A stretch of DNA of 64,000 nucleotides, taken from an uncultured Clostridia bacterium. GTDB taxonomy: Bacteria; Bacillota; Clostridia; Oscillospirales; Ruminococcaceae. Under the pieces are notes generated by a model. That model searched no databases and was not told the DNA's origin. It saw nothing but the letters and a program-made list of their open reading frames with translations. Location of the stretch: the NCBI GenBank assembly GCA_946498095.1, contig CAMMMX010000003.1, positions 90,253 through 154,252 of the forward strand, read 5' to 3'. Within the stretch, counting starts at the first letter, position 1, and each line of letters starts with the position of its first letter. Of the stretch, positions 1 through 9,251 are shown in pieces. The translations under genes and the position numbers were made by a program.

Positions 1-375
1 GACTATTTTGCTTTTACCCTCAGCGTTTTCCTGCACCCGGTCTACTTGGCGAAAGAGCCTGCTTGTGTAGCTGCGGTGGATTTTATCTTGGATGAGATCA
101 AACGCCAGGGTTATTGTGTCCATCATATGAGCAACGACGCGCTCTGTCTGTGGTGGTTCGACCGCAGGGAAGTCAGCATCAGTGGGGTGCCGGATGGCGG
201 CTACCTGGTCGATACTGGGAAGGCAGATCATATCGTCCTGCGTATGGATACGCAGGCGGATTATTGCTTGATTGATGGCGTTCAAACTAAGGGACGGCGC
301 AAGGCAATTGCGGGTCGGGAATGGCTGCTTTGCTCAGTGCCGAAAGGAAAGCATAGGGTACATTTGCCAGTATAA
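1..375 (+). CDS. 3' end of an unidentified protein (5' truncated by the window)
   Basis: The reading frame is open from base 1, so this is the C-terminal ~124 residues of a longer protein; the TTG at 46 is an internal codon rather than a credible start. The segment is soluble, with a beta-rich tail (repeated Val/Ile/Gly turns ending in KHRVHLPV), as in the C-terminal sandwich domains of carbohydrate-active enzymes. No catalytic motif is visible. It lies 52 bases upstream of a Gfo/Idh/MocA oxidoreductase on the same strand with no terminator between, so the two may be co-transcribed in sugar metabolism. The product is not recognised. Confidence 0.6.
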   Translation, partial: DYFAFTLSVFLHPVYLAKEPACVAAVDFILDEIKRQGYCVHHMSNDALCLWWFDRREVSISGVPDGGYLVDTGKADHIVLRMDTQADYCLIDGVQTKGRRKAIAGREWLLCSVPKGKHRVHLPV

Positions 376-427
376 GTGAGCTAGGGACACAAGTCCTTTG
401 CGATAGAGAGAACAGGAGGAAAACAGG

Positions 428-1582
428 ATGGAAAAGGTGAGACTTGGCATTATCGGAACAGGACCGCGCGCGCGGATCCTATCGCGTACCTACGCGAAAC
501 AGCCGCAGCTGGAAATCGTCGCGGTCTGTGACCAGTTTGAACAGAATGTACAGTATATGCAGAAGGATTTGAAGGAGGAGTCGGGATATGGAGACATTCC
601 GGGCTACACTTCCTATGAAGCGTTATTGAAGGGGACACCGGTCGATGCGTTGTTTATCGCGATTGACCCGCAGGATCAGGTTGATATGGCATGTGACGCG
701 ATGGAACGAGGGATTCACGTCATGACGGAGGTACCTTGCGCATATACCATTGAGCAATGCCAGAAGCTTGTCGATACAGTGGAGCGCACCGGCGTGAAGT
801 ACCAGCTTGCTGAGCAGACACGGTATTGGTCCTTTATTCGTATCTGGAGGGAGATGGCGCGCGCGGGTAAACTGGGCGACATCCTCCAGATGGAAGGAGA
901 ATACATGCATTATGAGGCCAATTGGGATTATTTTGTCGATCGCAAAAACGGTGAGCTTTTTTATGGATCGGCTGTCGCGCCACAGGGTAGGGACACACGT
1001 CCTACCTGGCGTTATCGATCCTTCAAGCATCCGATTTTCTATCTGCCGCATACCTTAAGCCCACTTTTGTCGATTGTCGACGACCGTGTGGATAAGGTGT
1101 CCTGTTTCGGGTCGCGGATGGGTAGCTACCAGACGCCAGGTCTGGAGGTGCGGGATCTGGAAACGGCACTGATGCATACCTTCCGTGGGACCATTTTGAA
1201 GGTTTCGGCGGGCTTCACTACCCCACACGGCGGACGCAGCGGGACGTGGGCGCATTGGTATAATGTGATAGGTACCAAGGGCAGCGTGGAATGGAACCGT
1301 TCAACCCTTGACAAGCCAAAGCAGTACACGCTGCAGGATGGCTGGTCAGAGCAGGATTGGACTACCGAGGAGCAACAGGCGGACGAGTTTATTAAAAGCA
1401 GCGGCCATGGCGGGGCGGATTATTATCCGATCGATTCCTTCGTCCGCGCTATTCTCGACGACACAACACCGCCTATGGGCGTCTACCGTGCGGTGGAGAC
1501 GGCAGCTCCGGCGATTATGGCCGCCAAGTCCTGCGAACGAGGCGGGGAACTGATGGAGGTTCCCAATTTCCGTAACAAGTAA
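428..1582 (+). CDS. Gfo/Idh/MocA family oxidoreductase
   Basis: Predicted NAD(P)-dependent cytosolic dehydrogenase of 384 residues, the usual family size. The N-terminus carries a Rossmann nucleotide-binding motif (LGIIGTGPRAR, about residues 6-16), followed by the family's EVP-type motif (TEVPCAYT, about residue 100) and the alpha/beta C-terminal domain that usually shapes the sugar or cyclitol pocket. ATG 428 follows AGGAGG. A terminator-like hairpin lies just downstream. The substrate cannot be read from sequence; the family acts on sugars, inositols and sugar derivatives. A second, only distantly similar family member lies on the reverse strand at 35112-36317. Confidence 0.88.
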   Translation: MEKVRLGIIGTGPRARILSRTYAKQPQLEIVAVCDQFEQNVQYMQKDLKEESGYGDIPGYTSYEALLKGTPVDALFIAIDPQDQVDMACDAMERGIHVMTEVPCAYTIEQCQKLVDTVERTGVKYQLAEQTRYWSFIRIWREMARAGKLGDILQMEGEYMHYEANWDYFVDRKNGELFYGSAVAPQGRDTRPTWRYRSFKHPIFYLPHTLSPLLSIVDDRVDKVSCFGSRMGSYQTPGLEVRDLETALMHTFRGTILKVSAGFTTPHGGRSGTWAHWYNVIGTKGSVEWNRSTLDKPKQYTLQDGWSEQDWTTEEQQADEFIKSSGHGGADYYPIDSFVRAILDDTTPPMGVYRAVETAAPAIMAAKSCERGGELMEVPNFRNK

Positions 1583-1595
1583 GAAATGTCAATGG

Positions 1596-1637
1596 TTCTC
1601 CCCCTCCGTCTTCCAGATAGGCGGGGGGAATTTTTTT
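1596..1637 (+). terminator. Rho-independent terminator after the Gfo/Idh/MocA gene
   Basis: A C-rich arm (1596-1608) pairs imperfectly with GCGGGGGGAA (1621-1630), followed by seven T residues. Confidence 0.65.
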
Positions 1638-1728
1638 CTTAATAGACAGTATAAATGACGTATTATATGGCAATCATCCAAACAGATTTCATTTATTTTT
1701 TCAGTTTTTTTCTGAAAAGAGAAAATGA

Positions 1729-1757
1729 TTGAAAAGCATGGAAAAACAGGCTATAAT
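1729..1757 (+). promoter_or_regulatory. Sigma-A promoter for the 1791-3055 gene pair
   Basis: TTGAAA (1729-1734), a 17-base spacer and TATAAT (1752-1757). Because it lies downstream of the ATG at 1725, it argues that the following gene starts at GTG 1791. Confidence 0.75.
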
Positions 1758-1790
1758 AATAGCGTACTGTATGGGAAAGAGGGAAGGACC

Positions 1791-2105
1791 GTGCCGATCA
1801 TCGTGATTCATGTCGTGTTCGCAGTGGGAGCCGCCGCCGTTTTTGCGAGGCAATATATGCGTTACCGGCTGTGGTATCAAGTCGGTCTTGCAGTGCTAGC
1901 ACTATCCACATTGTTGACCTATATTTCGCAAAATCGCGTGTATATTACGATTCTTAGTGTGACCCAGTTAGCGCTTTTGTTTGCTTGCATTTTCTCCATG
2001 TGTCGGTATCGCGGGCTGCGTTTTGCCCGGGAGCGCCGGCATTCTCGGGAACAACAGCAGGAGAACTCTACAGATACAAAGCAGGACAAGGAGGAAAAGC
2101 GGTGA
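1791..2105 (+). CDS. Small membrane protein of unknown function
   Basis: A protein of about 104 residues with three hydrophobic segments (about 2-18, 27-44 and 52-70), then a basic tail rich in Arg, Lys, Glu and Gln. GTG 1791 is chosen over the in-frame ATG 1725 because a strong promoter (1729-1757) lies between them and GAGGGAAGG precedes the GTG. Its stop overlaps the next start in GTGA, so it is translationally coupled to the hydroxyacid dehydrogenase. I do not recognise a family. The likely orientation is a membrane-embedded body with a cytosolic charged tail. Confidence 0.65.
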   Translation: MPIIVIHVVFAVGAAAVFARQYMRYRLWYQVGLAVLALSTLLTYISQNRVYITILSVTQLALLFACIFSMCRYRGLRFARERRHSREQQQENSTDTKQDKEEKR

Positions 2106-3055
2106 GAATTGCTATCCTAGACGCGTCCACAGTATCGGACAATGATATTGACTTTGGCGTGTTTGATGCCTTTGGCGAAGTGACGATTTATCAAAAAACG
2201 CTTCAGGACGAGGTGATACAGCATATTGGAGACAGCGACTGCGTGCTACTCAATAAGGTTCAACTGACAGCGGATATTCTGAAACGGTGTCCATCGTTGA
2301 AGATAGTCTGCCTGTTCGCAACGGGGTACAATAATGTTGACCTACAGGCTGCTCGAGAAAGGGGGATCACCGTATGCAATGCGCCGGATTATTCCACAGA
2401 TGCGGTGGCACAGCATACCTTTGCATTGATTTTGCACTTTTATTCCCGTGTTCCAGTATATGAGAGCTCTGTTCGTAAAGGGGATTGGATGGCTTGTGGA
2501 AACTTTTCCTACTTTTTACAGCCGCAGCGGGAATTGGCCGGTAAAACGATTGGGCTTGTCGGCTTTGGTAGCATTGCCCGCCAAGTGGCGAAGGTAGCTT
2601 TGGCTTTCGGGATGCGAGTCGTAGTACATACACGTACCGTCCCTCAGGAGTGGGGTGGTGTTTTTTTTGTTCCATTCAGCGACTTGCTTTCTCAAAGTGA
2701 CATCGTATCCCTTCACTGCCCGCTGACAGAGGCGACGCGCGGACTTATAGGTGCGGACGCACTGGCACGGATGAAGCAAGGCGCACTGCTGATCAATACG
2801 GCACGTGGCCCCATCGTTGACGAGAAGGCATTGGCGCAGGCGCTGTCTTCTAGGAGACTGTTGGGAGCCGGACTGGATGTTTTGGACGCCGAACCGATGC
2901 GAAAGGATTGTCCGTTGCGTGGATTGGAAAATTGCGTCATTACGCCGCATGTTGCATGGGCACCGCAGGAGACGCGCCGTCGCCTCATTGACGTTATCTG
3001 CCGCAACCTTGAGGCGTATTGTGCGGGAATACCGCAGAATGTCGTCAACCCTTGA
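2102..3055 (+). CDS. D-isomer-specific 2-hydroxyacid dehydrogenase
   Basis: An NAD(P)-dependent dehydrogenase of 317 residues, normal for the family that includes glycerate and D-lactate dehydrogenases and hydroxypyruvate reductase. The Rossmann fingerprint GLVGFGSIA sits near residue 150, the family's conserved INTARGPIVDE segment near 235, and the catalytic His in ITPHVAW near 285. GTG 2102 has AAGGAGGAAAAGC upstream and overlaps the preceding stop by four bases; a longer upstream reading would run through the neighbouring gene. Glycerate or hydroxypyruvate are plausible substrates, but sequence alone does not decide. Confidence 0.88.
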   Translation: MRIAILDASTVSDNDIDFGVFDAFGEVTIYQKTLQDEVIQHIGDSDCVLLNKVQLTADILKRCPSLKIVCLFATGYNNVDLQAARERGITVCNAPDYSTDAVAQHTFALILHFYSRVPVYESSVRKGDWMACGNFSYFLQPQRELAGKTIGLVGFGSIARQVAKVALAFGMRVVVHTRTVPQEWGGVFFVPFSDLLSQSDIVSLHCPLTEATRGLIGADALARMKQGALLINTARGPIVDEKALAQALSSRRLLGAGLDVLDAEPMRKDCPLRGLENCVITPHVAWAPQETRRRLIDVICRNLEAYCAGIPQNVVNP

Positions 3056-3159
3056 TAAGCCCGATGCCACAGTTGTTTTTGTAGAAAGTCATGGGTGTTT
3101 CCCATTGTCGCCTCGGAGTCGATAAGAGAAGTATATATTCAGAGGTTTTCCTTTGCGGG

Positions 3160-3188
3160 TTGCTTCTGTAGCGGTTTTCGTTTATAAT
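3160..3188 (+). promoter_or_regulatory. Sigma-A promoter of proBA
   Basis: TTGCTT (3160-3165), 17 bases, TATAAT (3183-3188). Transcription would begin near 3195, only a few bases before the TTG at 3200, which favours the later TTG at 3221 as the proB start. Confidence 0.6.
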
Positions 3189-3199
3189 GAAAGGACAAG

Positions 3200-4048
3200 T
3201 TGAAAAAACGGGTGAGTGAATTGAACAATCAAAGTGGGATTGATTTGTCCCATGTCAAACGTGTAGTATTTAAGGTAGGGACTTCTACCTTAACGCATGC
3301 AACAGGGCGGTTAAATCTGCGCCGGGTAGAACGGCTGGTACGTACGTTGGCAGATATCCGTAATTCCGGACGGGAGATTATTCTGGTAAGCTCAGGCGCT
3401 ATCGGCGTTGGTGTTGGCAAGCTTGGATTGAAGCGGCGCCCGACAGACGTGCCGTCCAAGCAGGCGGCTGCTGCGGTTGGTCAGTGTGAGCTGATGTATA
3501 TGTATGATAAGCAATTTTCCGAGTACAGCCATACTGTTGCGCAGGTGCTGATCACTGGCGATGACATCAGCGACGCGCAGCGGAAACAGAATGTCTGCAA
3601 CACATTTGAAAGGTTGCTCGATTTCGGTGCGATCCCGATTGTCAACGAAAACGATACCGTCGCAGTGGAAGAGATCATGATTGGCGATAATGATACTTTG
3701 TCGGCCATTGTCGCATCTCTGACACATGCGGATTTGCTTGTCATTCTCTCTGATATTGACGGACTTTACGATAAGGATCCACACAAGTATCAAGATGCGC
3801 GGCTCATCCGCACCGTCAGCGGCGTCACGGATGAGATTTTGGCTCTGGCCGGTGGAAAGGGTTCGGAACTGGGTACCGGTGGCATGTTCACGAAGTTACA
3901 TGCCGCGCAGGTCGCGCAGGAAAACGGTATCGATATGATTATTATGAACGGACGGGATCCGGCGCGGATCTATGATATATTCGATCCACAGGCGCCGTTT
4001 ACCGGCACGCTTTTCAAGGCAAGGGAGGCAGACGAAGATGCAGTGTGA
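3200..4048 (+). CDS. proB: Glutamate 5-kinase
   Basis: Phosphorylates L-glutamate at the gamma carboxyl, the first step of proline synthesis. It is an amino acid kinase fold of up to 282 residues: VVFKVGTSTLT near the N-terminus, SSGAIGVG near 65, the substrate-binding NENDTVAVEE near 150, and GTGGMFTKLHAA near 225. The C-terminal PUA domain of the longer form is absent; both forms are known. The start is unresolved: TTG 3200 has AAAGGA upstream, but the promoter places the transcript start at about 3195, so TTG 3221 with GGTGAG may be the true start (275 residues). It overlaps proA by 11 bases. Confidence 0.93.
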   Translation: MKKRVSELNNQSGIDLSHVKRVVFKVGTSTLTHATGRLNLRRVERLVRTLADIRNSGREIILVSSGAIGVGVGKLGLKRRPTDVPSKQAAAAVGQCELMYMYDKQFSEYSHTVAQVLITGDDISDAQRKQNVCNTFERLLDFGAIPIVNENDTVAVEEIMIGDNDTLSAIVASLTHADLLVILSDIDGLYDKDPHKYQDARLIRTVSGVTDEILALAGGKGSELGTGGMFTKLHAAQVAQENGIDMIIMNGRDPARIYDIFDPQAPFTGTLFKAREADEDAV

Positions 4049-5288
4049 CATTTTGGAAATGGGGAGACGGGCAAAAGCTGTCAAAGCGGAACTGGCGCGG
4101 ATGGGCGTGCAGAAAAAAAACGAGCTTCTGACGTCGATTGCTGACGCATTGACGGTCAATGAAGATAAGATTCTTGCAGCCAATCAGACCGATTTGGAGA
4201 ATGCGGAGCATAATGGCGTGCCCAAGCCGATGCTTGACCGTCTGAAACTAACGCCGCAGCGCATCCGTGGGATTGCCGACAGCGTTCGGGAAGTGGCGCG
4301 GCTGGAGGATCCGGTGGGACGCGTAGAGGAGGGCTTTATTCGTCCCAATGGCCTGCGGATTGAGAAGGTACGTGTGCCGATGGGGGTAATCGGGATGATC
4401 TATGAGGCCCGCCCCAATGTGACCGTTGATGCAGCGGTACTTTGCCTGAAAGCCGGCAGCGCGGTCATCCTGCGTGGCGGTAAGGAAGCTTTTCATTCCA
4501 GCAGCGCGCTGGTGCAGGTGATGCGTAAAGCCATCGCTGCCTGTGGGGCGCCGGAGGATTTGGTCCAGTTGGTGGGAGATACCTCGCGGGAGAGCGCGAC
4601 GCAGATGATGCGTCTCAACGGCTATATTGACGTATTGATCCCTCGTGGCGGTGCGGGGCTTATCCGCAGTGTCGTGGAAAATGCAACGGTACCGGTCATT
4701 GAAACAGGTACCGGTAATTGCCATATTTACGTGGATGCTTCAGCGGATCTTGAGATGGCAGCTGCCATCACGGATAATGCGAAAACCTCACGGCCGTCGG
4801 TATGCAATGCTGCGGAAAGCCTTTTGGTACATAAAGACGTTGCGGAAGCTTTCCTGCCGATGGTGAAGGAGCGTTTGGACCAGTCTCATGTGACACTGCA
4901 CGGGTGCCCGGAAACAGTACGGATTCTTGGCGCCGAAGTCGTTCCTGCGACGCAGGAGGATTACGCCAAGGAATACCTTGATTATCAGATGTCCATTAAA
5001 GTTGTCTCCGATTTGGACGAAGCGATTGCGCATATTGCGCGTTATTCGACTGGGCATTCGGAATGTATTGTCACCCGTAATCTGGAGAGCGCACAGCGTT
5101 TTACCGACGAGGTGGATTCCGCAGCCGTTTATGTCAACGCCTCGACACGTTTTACAGACGGAGGAGAGTTTGGCTTGGGTGCCGAGATAGGGATTTCGAC
5201 GCAGAAACTTCATGCGCGCGGACCGTTGGGACTGCGTGAATTAACTGCAACCAAGTTCCGGGTTTATGGGAACGGTCAAATTCGGTAG
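4038..5288 (+). CDS. proA: Gamma-glutamyl phosphate reductase
   Basis: Reduces gamma-glutamyl phosphate with NADPH to glutamate semialdehyde, the second step of proline synthesis. It is 416 residues, the family norm, with an aldehyde dehydrogenase-like fold. Visible blocks are GVIGMIYEARPNVTVDA (about 115), AVILRGGKEA (about 140), VIETGTGNCHIYVD (about 225) and the catalytic Cys in SRPSVCNAAESLLVH (about 255). ATG 4038 is preceded by AAGGGAGG and overlaps the proB stop by 11 bases, which implies coupling. The last enzyme, proC, lies 47 kb away at 52450. Confidence 0.96.
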   Translation: MQCDILEMGRRAKAVKAELARMGVQKKNELLTSIADALTVNEDKILAANQTDLENAEHNGVPKPMLDRLKLTPQRIRGIADSVREVARLEDPVGRVEEGFIRPNGLRIEKVRVPMGVIGMIYEARPNVTVDAAVLCLKAGSAVILRGGKEAFHSSSALVQVMRKAIAACGAPEDLVQLVGDTSRESATQMMRLNGYIDVLIPRGGAGLIRSVVENATVPVIETGTGNCHIYVDASADLEMAAAITDNAKTSRPSVCNAAESLLVHKDVAEAFLPMVKERLDQSHVTLHGCPETVRILGAEVVPATQEDYAKEYLDYQMSIKVVSDLDEAIAHIARYSTGHSECIVTRNLESAQRFTDEVDSAAVYVNASTRFTDGGEFGLGAEIGISTQKLHARGPLGLRELTATKFRVYGNGQIR

Positions 5289-5323
5289 TGGCGCGAAGGT
5301 CCAGAATGACAAAGGAATGGTTA

Positions 5324-6163
5324 ATGAACATGGATAAAAAGGAATCCAGAAAATCAAAAAATCAGGGGAATACTGGTGAAGATATTTTACAGCGCTTAAG
5401 CGGTGCGCTGGATGAGGATATCTCTGAGATGGAAGGGCTGTCTGCTGCCGACTTGGAGGAAAAACCTCCGCGGAAAAAGCGTTCCGCAATGGCGGTGAAA
5501 CGCAGAACGCTGGCGGTTGTCGGCGTGGTGGTATTCGTCTTTGCCATCATCGGGTTTGTCGCAACAGTATTCGCAGGCGTGCGTTTGGTTGCGCGTATTA
5601 CCGATAACACACAGCAAAAGGAAGAGATCGCCCAGTTTATCTATCCAGTGGTCATGAACGATCCGGCTCCCTTTGATGATGTGCAAAGTATCCAGCCGTC
5701 TGTACTGATTATGTCTGCGATTTGGGATATCATCATCAATGAGAATTTGGATAAATACCAAAAGGATGAGTTCCAGTATATTACCATTCCCCAGGTCGAT
5801 ATTGAATCCCATGCGACCAGATTATTCGGCACGGGGCTCCGCTTCCAGCATCAAACGGTAGGAGATGCGGAGTATTCCGCTATTTACGATGAACAGACAC
5901 AGTCCTATACGGTGCAGGTAGTGCCCCGCACGATGACTTATCGTCCTTTTGTGGAAAAAATTCGGCTGGTCGGCGAAGAATATTATGTCACAGTGGGGTA
6001 TGTTCAACCGGCGCCGGCCTGGGGCGTGGAAAAATTTCAGGCGGAAAACATGCAGCCGGATAAATATATGGAATATGTGCTTTCCAAGGCGAACGGGGAT
6101 TACACGATTGTTGCGATCAACCAGCCGGAGGAGCTTGCTTCCAGCACGTCGTCTCAAGGTTGA
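5324..6163 (+). CDS. Single-pass membrane protein of unknown function
   Basis: About 279 residues. A charged, Lys/Glu-rich N-terminus of about 50 residues precedes a basic stretch (KKRSAMAVKRR) and one strong transmembrane helix (about 58-84), followed by a domain of about 190 residues predicted outside the cell. This suggests a membrane-anchored, N-in protein. ATG 5324 is preferred because AAAGGA lies 7 bases upstream; the frame also opens at GTG 5288 overlapping the proA stop. It is not recognised as a named family. Its position after proBA looks incidental, and a terminator follows. Confidence 0.7.
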   Translation: MNMDKKESRKSKNQGNTGEDILQRLSGALDEDISEMEGLSAADLEEKPPRKKRSAMAVKRRTLAVVGVVVFVFAIIGFVATVFAGVRLVARITDNTQQKEEIAQFIYPVVMNDPAPFDDVQSIQPSVLIMSAIWDIIINENLDKYQKDEFQYITIPQVDIESHATRLFGTGLRFQHQTVGDAEYSAIYDEQTQSYTVQVVPRTMTYRPFVEKIRLVGEEYYVTVGYVQPAPAWGVEKFQAENMQPDKYMEYVLSKANGDYTIVAINQPEELASSTSSQG

Positions 6164-6175
6164 CGATATCGATGA

Positions 6176-6231
6176 AAAACGCCGCGGGCCAGGGAGGCAT
6201 GGATGCCCCGTAGGTCAGGCGTTTTTCTTTT
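6176..6231 (+). terminator. Rho-independent terminator
   Basis: AAAAACGCC (6176-6184) pairs with GGCGTTTTT (6218-6226) around a GC-rich, partly structured loop and runs into a T-rich tract. Confidence 0.7.
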
Positions 6232-6267
6232 ATCGGCTTTTGATTTTCAATATAGGAGGATAGATCG

Positions 6268-7011
6268 GTGGAAAAAGCAAAGCAGGTTCTTTTGCGTTTA
6301 TATCATAAAATTGGATTCAAACGCCTTGTGCTCGGTAGTTTGGTTGCGGTGGCGTTGATTGTGCTGCTCATCATTTTTTGGCCGCAAATTAGCTATATGG
6401 TATCGGCCGAGGGGATGGAAAGGATCCGTCGGACGATTCACAAAGCGGGGATATGGGGAGTCTTTATCTTCCTGGGGATTCAGATACTTCAGATCATCGT
6501 TGCAGTTATTCCTGGGGAGCCCATAGAGGTGCTGGCAGGTGTATTATATGGTACCTGGGGCGGTCTGGCTTTGTGCTTACTTGGTATCCTGCTAGGAACT
6601 GCTTTGGTGTTTTTTGTTGTAAAGTGGCTGGGCAGATCGTTTGTGGAGAAAGTTGCTAAAGGCGAGGCGCTGTCCCGGTTTGGTTTTCTGCACAATGCGC
6701 AGCGACTAGAGTCGCTTGTGTTTATCCTCTTTCTCATTCCCGGTACGCCAAAGGATGTGCTGACTTATGTGGTCCCTCTGACGGCGATTCGTCCGCTTCG
6801 TTTTTTTCTGATTGCAACGTTTTCGCGTCTGCCCTCCGTCATTTCTTCTACCTGGGCGGGCGCAACGCTACAAAGCGGTAAATGGTGGATGACGATTCTG
6901 ATTTTTGCAGGTACTGCTGGTATCGGTTTGCTTGGAATTTGGTTGAACAACCGATTGATGGGACACCTGCAGCAAAGGGAGAAAGAGAAGGATCAAAATG
7001 AGGAAAGGTGA
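6268..7011 (+). CDS. TVP38/TMEM64 family membrane protein
   Basis: 247 residues with about six hydrophobic segments. The conserved core is PGEPIEVLAGVLYGTWGG (about 75-92) followed by a Gly-rich helix, and then FLIPGTPKDVLTYVVPLTAI (about 155), which match the SNARE-associated/VTT domain of TVP38/TMEM64 and DedA-like proteins. These membrane proteins are linked to lipid scrambling and envelope homeostasis; the transported species is uncertain. GTG 6268 follows AGGAGG. It overlaps rsmA by four bases. Confidence 0.87.
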   Translation: MEKAKQVLLRLYHKIGFKRLVLGSLVAVALIVLLIIFWPQISYMVSAEGMERIRRTIHKAGIWGVFIFLGIQILQIIVAVIPGEPIEVLAGVLYGTWGGLALCLLGILLGTALVFFVVKWLGRSFVEKVAKGEALSRFGFLHNAQRLESLVFILFLIPGTPKDVLTYVVPLTAIRPLRFFLIATFSRLPSVISSTWAGATLQSGKWWMTILIFAGTAGIGLLGIWLNNRLMGHLQQREKEKDQNEER

Positions 7012-7889
7012 GAAGCCGTTTGAATTTAACGAATCAGTCGGTTATTCGGGACATCATGAGAAAATTTGGGTTTTCTTTTTCTAAGGCTTTGGGGCAGAAT
7101 TTTTTAATTAACCCATCCGTTTGTCCCAGAATAGCACAGTTGGGAACGGACCCGGGACGTCCAGTAGGCGTGATCGAAATTGGGACAGGATTCGGTGTGT
7201 TGACTACTGAACTGTCGAAAGTAGCGGAAAAAGTGGTTGCAGTGGAAATCGACAGCCGTTTGATACCGGTGCTGGAGTATACCCTTGCCGATTGCCCGAA
7301 TGTGAAGGTGATTAACGCCGACGTATTGAAAATCGATCTGCTTGAGGTAGTTCGTAATGAATTTCCGGGTATGGACGTCTATGTCTGTGCGAATCTCCCT
7401 TACTATATTACCTCGCCTATCATTATGTCTCTGCTGGAACAGAGGTTACCGGTTCAGGCAATTACTGTTATGGTACAAAAGGAGGCAGCGGCACGTATTT
7501 GCGCCGAGCCCGGTTCACGTGACGTTGGAGCCATCAGTATAGCGGTGCGTTATTTCAGTCGTCCCCGCATTCTTTTTTCCGTTTCGCGTGGCAGCTTTAT
7601 GCCCGCCCCCAATGTGGATTCCTGTGTCGTTCGGATGGATGTAGGGAGTGACACGCCGAAAGGGGTCGAAGACGAGGCGTATTTTTTCCGTGTGGTGCGC
7701 AGCGCGTTTGCGCAGCGACGGAAGACGTTGGTCAACACCCTTTCAGCGTCGTTGGGCTGCAAAAAGGCGTCAGTAGCGGCTGCATTGGCTCAGGCGGGGT
7801 TGAAACCGTCGGCACGGGCGGAAGAGCTCCATATAGAGGAGTTTGTGCTTTTGGCGAATGCAATGAGGAAAGAAGAATTAAAACGTTGA
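7008..7889 (+). CDS. rsmA: 16S rRNA dimethyladenosine transferase
   Basis: SAM-dependent enzyme (RsmA/KsgA) that dimethylates two adjacent adenines in the 3'-terminal hairpin of 16S rRNA during 30S maturation. It is 293 residues. Motifs are KALGQNFL near residue 25, the SAM-binding IEIGTGFGVLT near 52, an acidic VAVEIDSR, and the catalytic NLPYYITSPI near 128, the family's NLPY. GTG 7008 overlaps the upstream stop; TTG 7020, preceded by AAGGTGAG and giving MNLTNQSVIRD, is an equally good start. Confidence 0.95.
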   Translation: MRSRLNLTNQSVIRDIMRKFGFSFSKALGQNFLINPSVCPRIAQLGTDPGRPVGVIEIGTGFGVLTTELSKVAEKVVAVEIDSRLIPVLEYTLADCPNVKVINADVLKIDLLEVVRNEFPGMDVYVCANLPYYITSPIIMSLLEQRLPVQAITVMVQKEAAARICAEPGSRDVGAISIAVRYFSRPRILFSVSRGSFMPAPNVDSCVVRMDVGSDTPKGVEDEAYFFRVVRSAFAQRRKTLVNTLSASLGCKKASVAAALAQAGLKPSARAEELHIEEFVLLANAMRKEELKR

Positions 7890-7939
7890 TTTTGCATATG
7901 ATATAGCAGGGCTGTTCTTGTCTGCTTTGTTTCGTATTG

Positions 7940-7968
7940 TTTACATTCTCCGGAAGATCAGATATAAT
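7940..7968 (+). promoter_or_regulatory. Sigma-A promoter for the glycosyltransferase
   Basis: TTTACA (7940-7945), 17 bases, TATAAT (7963-7968), 32 bases before the ATG at 8001. Confidence 0.72.
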
Positions 7969-8000
7969 AGAAAGAAAGCGAAAATGCGGAGGATATTGTA

Positions 8001-9230
8001 ATGAGAATCGCTTTATTTACTGAGACATATCTGCCTTATATAAACGGTGTCGTGACGCATGTGAAGGCCCTAAAGGATGGGCTGGAAGCGTTGGGTCATG
8101 ATGTCCTTGTTGTGACGGCTGATGCTGCCGCCAAGCGGCATTACATCCGCGATGGCGTGCTGCACTGCCCGGCGGTCAATTCCAAGAAGTTTTACAATTA
8201 CAGCATTGCCGGACCGGTCAGCCGGGGCCGTCTGCTGATGCTGACACAGTTTAATCCCGACATTATTCATATACACAATGAGTTTGGAATCGGTATGTCG
8301 GGTGCTATTATTGCACAGATACTGAAGGTGCCATTGGTTTATACCTTGCATACAATGTATGACGATTATATTTATTATGTCGCGCCTAAGCCTTTCGTTC
8401 CACTGGTGAAGAAGACGAGTCATAAGTACGCGAAGCTGTTGGCATCTCGTGCGTCGGCGCTAACCGGTCCGTCTAAAAAGGTGGAGGAATTTTTCCGTGA
8501 CTGCGGCGTCAAAAAGCCGGTGTCTGTTATCCCTAATCCAGTTGAGCTGGACAAGTTTTCGCCTCAAAACGTTACTGCTCAGCAACGTAAGGAATGCCGC
8601 GATAAAATAGGGGCTGGCGATGATACGCTGGTGGCCTGCTTTTGCGGAAGATTGGGGCGGGAAAAGAGCGTTGACATTATGCTGCGTTATTGGGCTGAAA
8701 CGGTACGTCCGTCCGATCACTTTAAGCTCATGATTATTGGAGACGGCCCCTGTAGGAAGGAATTAACAAACTTGGCAAAATTACTGGGCATCTCCGATAT
8801 GGTTTATTTCACCGGAGCGGTTTTGCACGACGATCTGCTGCCGTATTACGCAGCCTCCGACCTGTATATTACTACTTCGGTATCTGATACCAATTCTATT
8901 TCGATGCTCGAGGGAATGGCGATGGGGCTTCCAGTCTTACATATCCGGGATGAGCTCAACCGCGGGCAGGTGCGCGATGGCGTCAACGGGTATGTGTTTG
9001 GTACAGCGCAGGAGATGTACGAACATATGAAGCGTTATCAGGAGTCCAGCGCAGAATTTAAAGAGGCATTTTCACAGTCGGTGCGCCAGTCGGTACAAAA
9101 TTCCGGCGCGGAAACCTTGGGACGCAACCTGATTGCAGTATATCAGCAGGCCATAAAAACTTACACGCAAAAAAGGGAAAACGCCAAGCGTAAAAAGAAT
9201 TTACGCTATAAACAACACAATCTTCAATAG
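8001..9230 (+). CDS. GT4-family glycosyltransferase
   Basis: 409 residues with two Rossmann-like domains of the GT-B fold. The N-terminal domain opens with RIALFTETYLPYINGVVTHV, typical of diacylglycerol glucosyltransferases and related GT4 enzymes. The C-terminal nucleotide-sugar domain shows FCGRLGREKSVDIML (about 215) and the acceptor/donor region TSVSDTNSISMLEGMAMGLPV (about 295), where the usual E-x7-E is partly altered. With cardiolipin synthase directly downstream, a glycolipid role at the membrane is likely. A basic Lys/Arg tail could bind membrane. The acceptor is inferred. Confidence 0.86.
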   Translation: MRIALFTETYLPYINGVVTHVKALKDGLEALGHDVLVVTADAAAKRHYIRDGVLHCPAVNSKKFYNYSIAGPVSRGRLLMLTQFNPDIIHIHNEFGIGMSGAIIAQILKVPLVYTLHTMYDDYIYYVAPKPFVPLVKKTSHKYAKLLASRASALTGPSKKVEEFFRDCGVKKPVSVIPNPVELDKFSPQNVTAQQRKECRDKIGAGDDTLVACFCGRLGREKSVDIMLRYWAETVRPSDHFKLMIIGDGPCRKELTNLAKLLGISDMVYFTGAVLHDDLLPYYAASDLYITTSVSDTNSISMLEGMAMGLPVLHIRDELNRGQVRDGVNGYVFGTAQEMYEHMKRYQESSAEFKEAFSQSVRQSVQNSGAETLGRNLIAVYQQAIKTYTQKRENAKRKKNLRYKQHNLQ

Positions 9231-9251
9231 TTGAGTCATGGAAGGGATGGG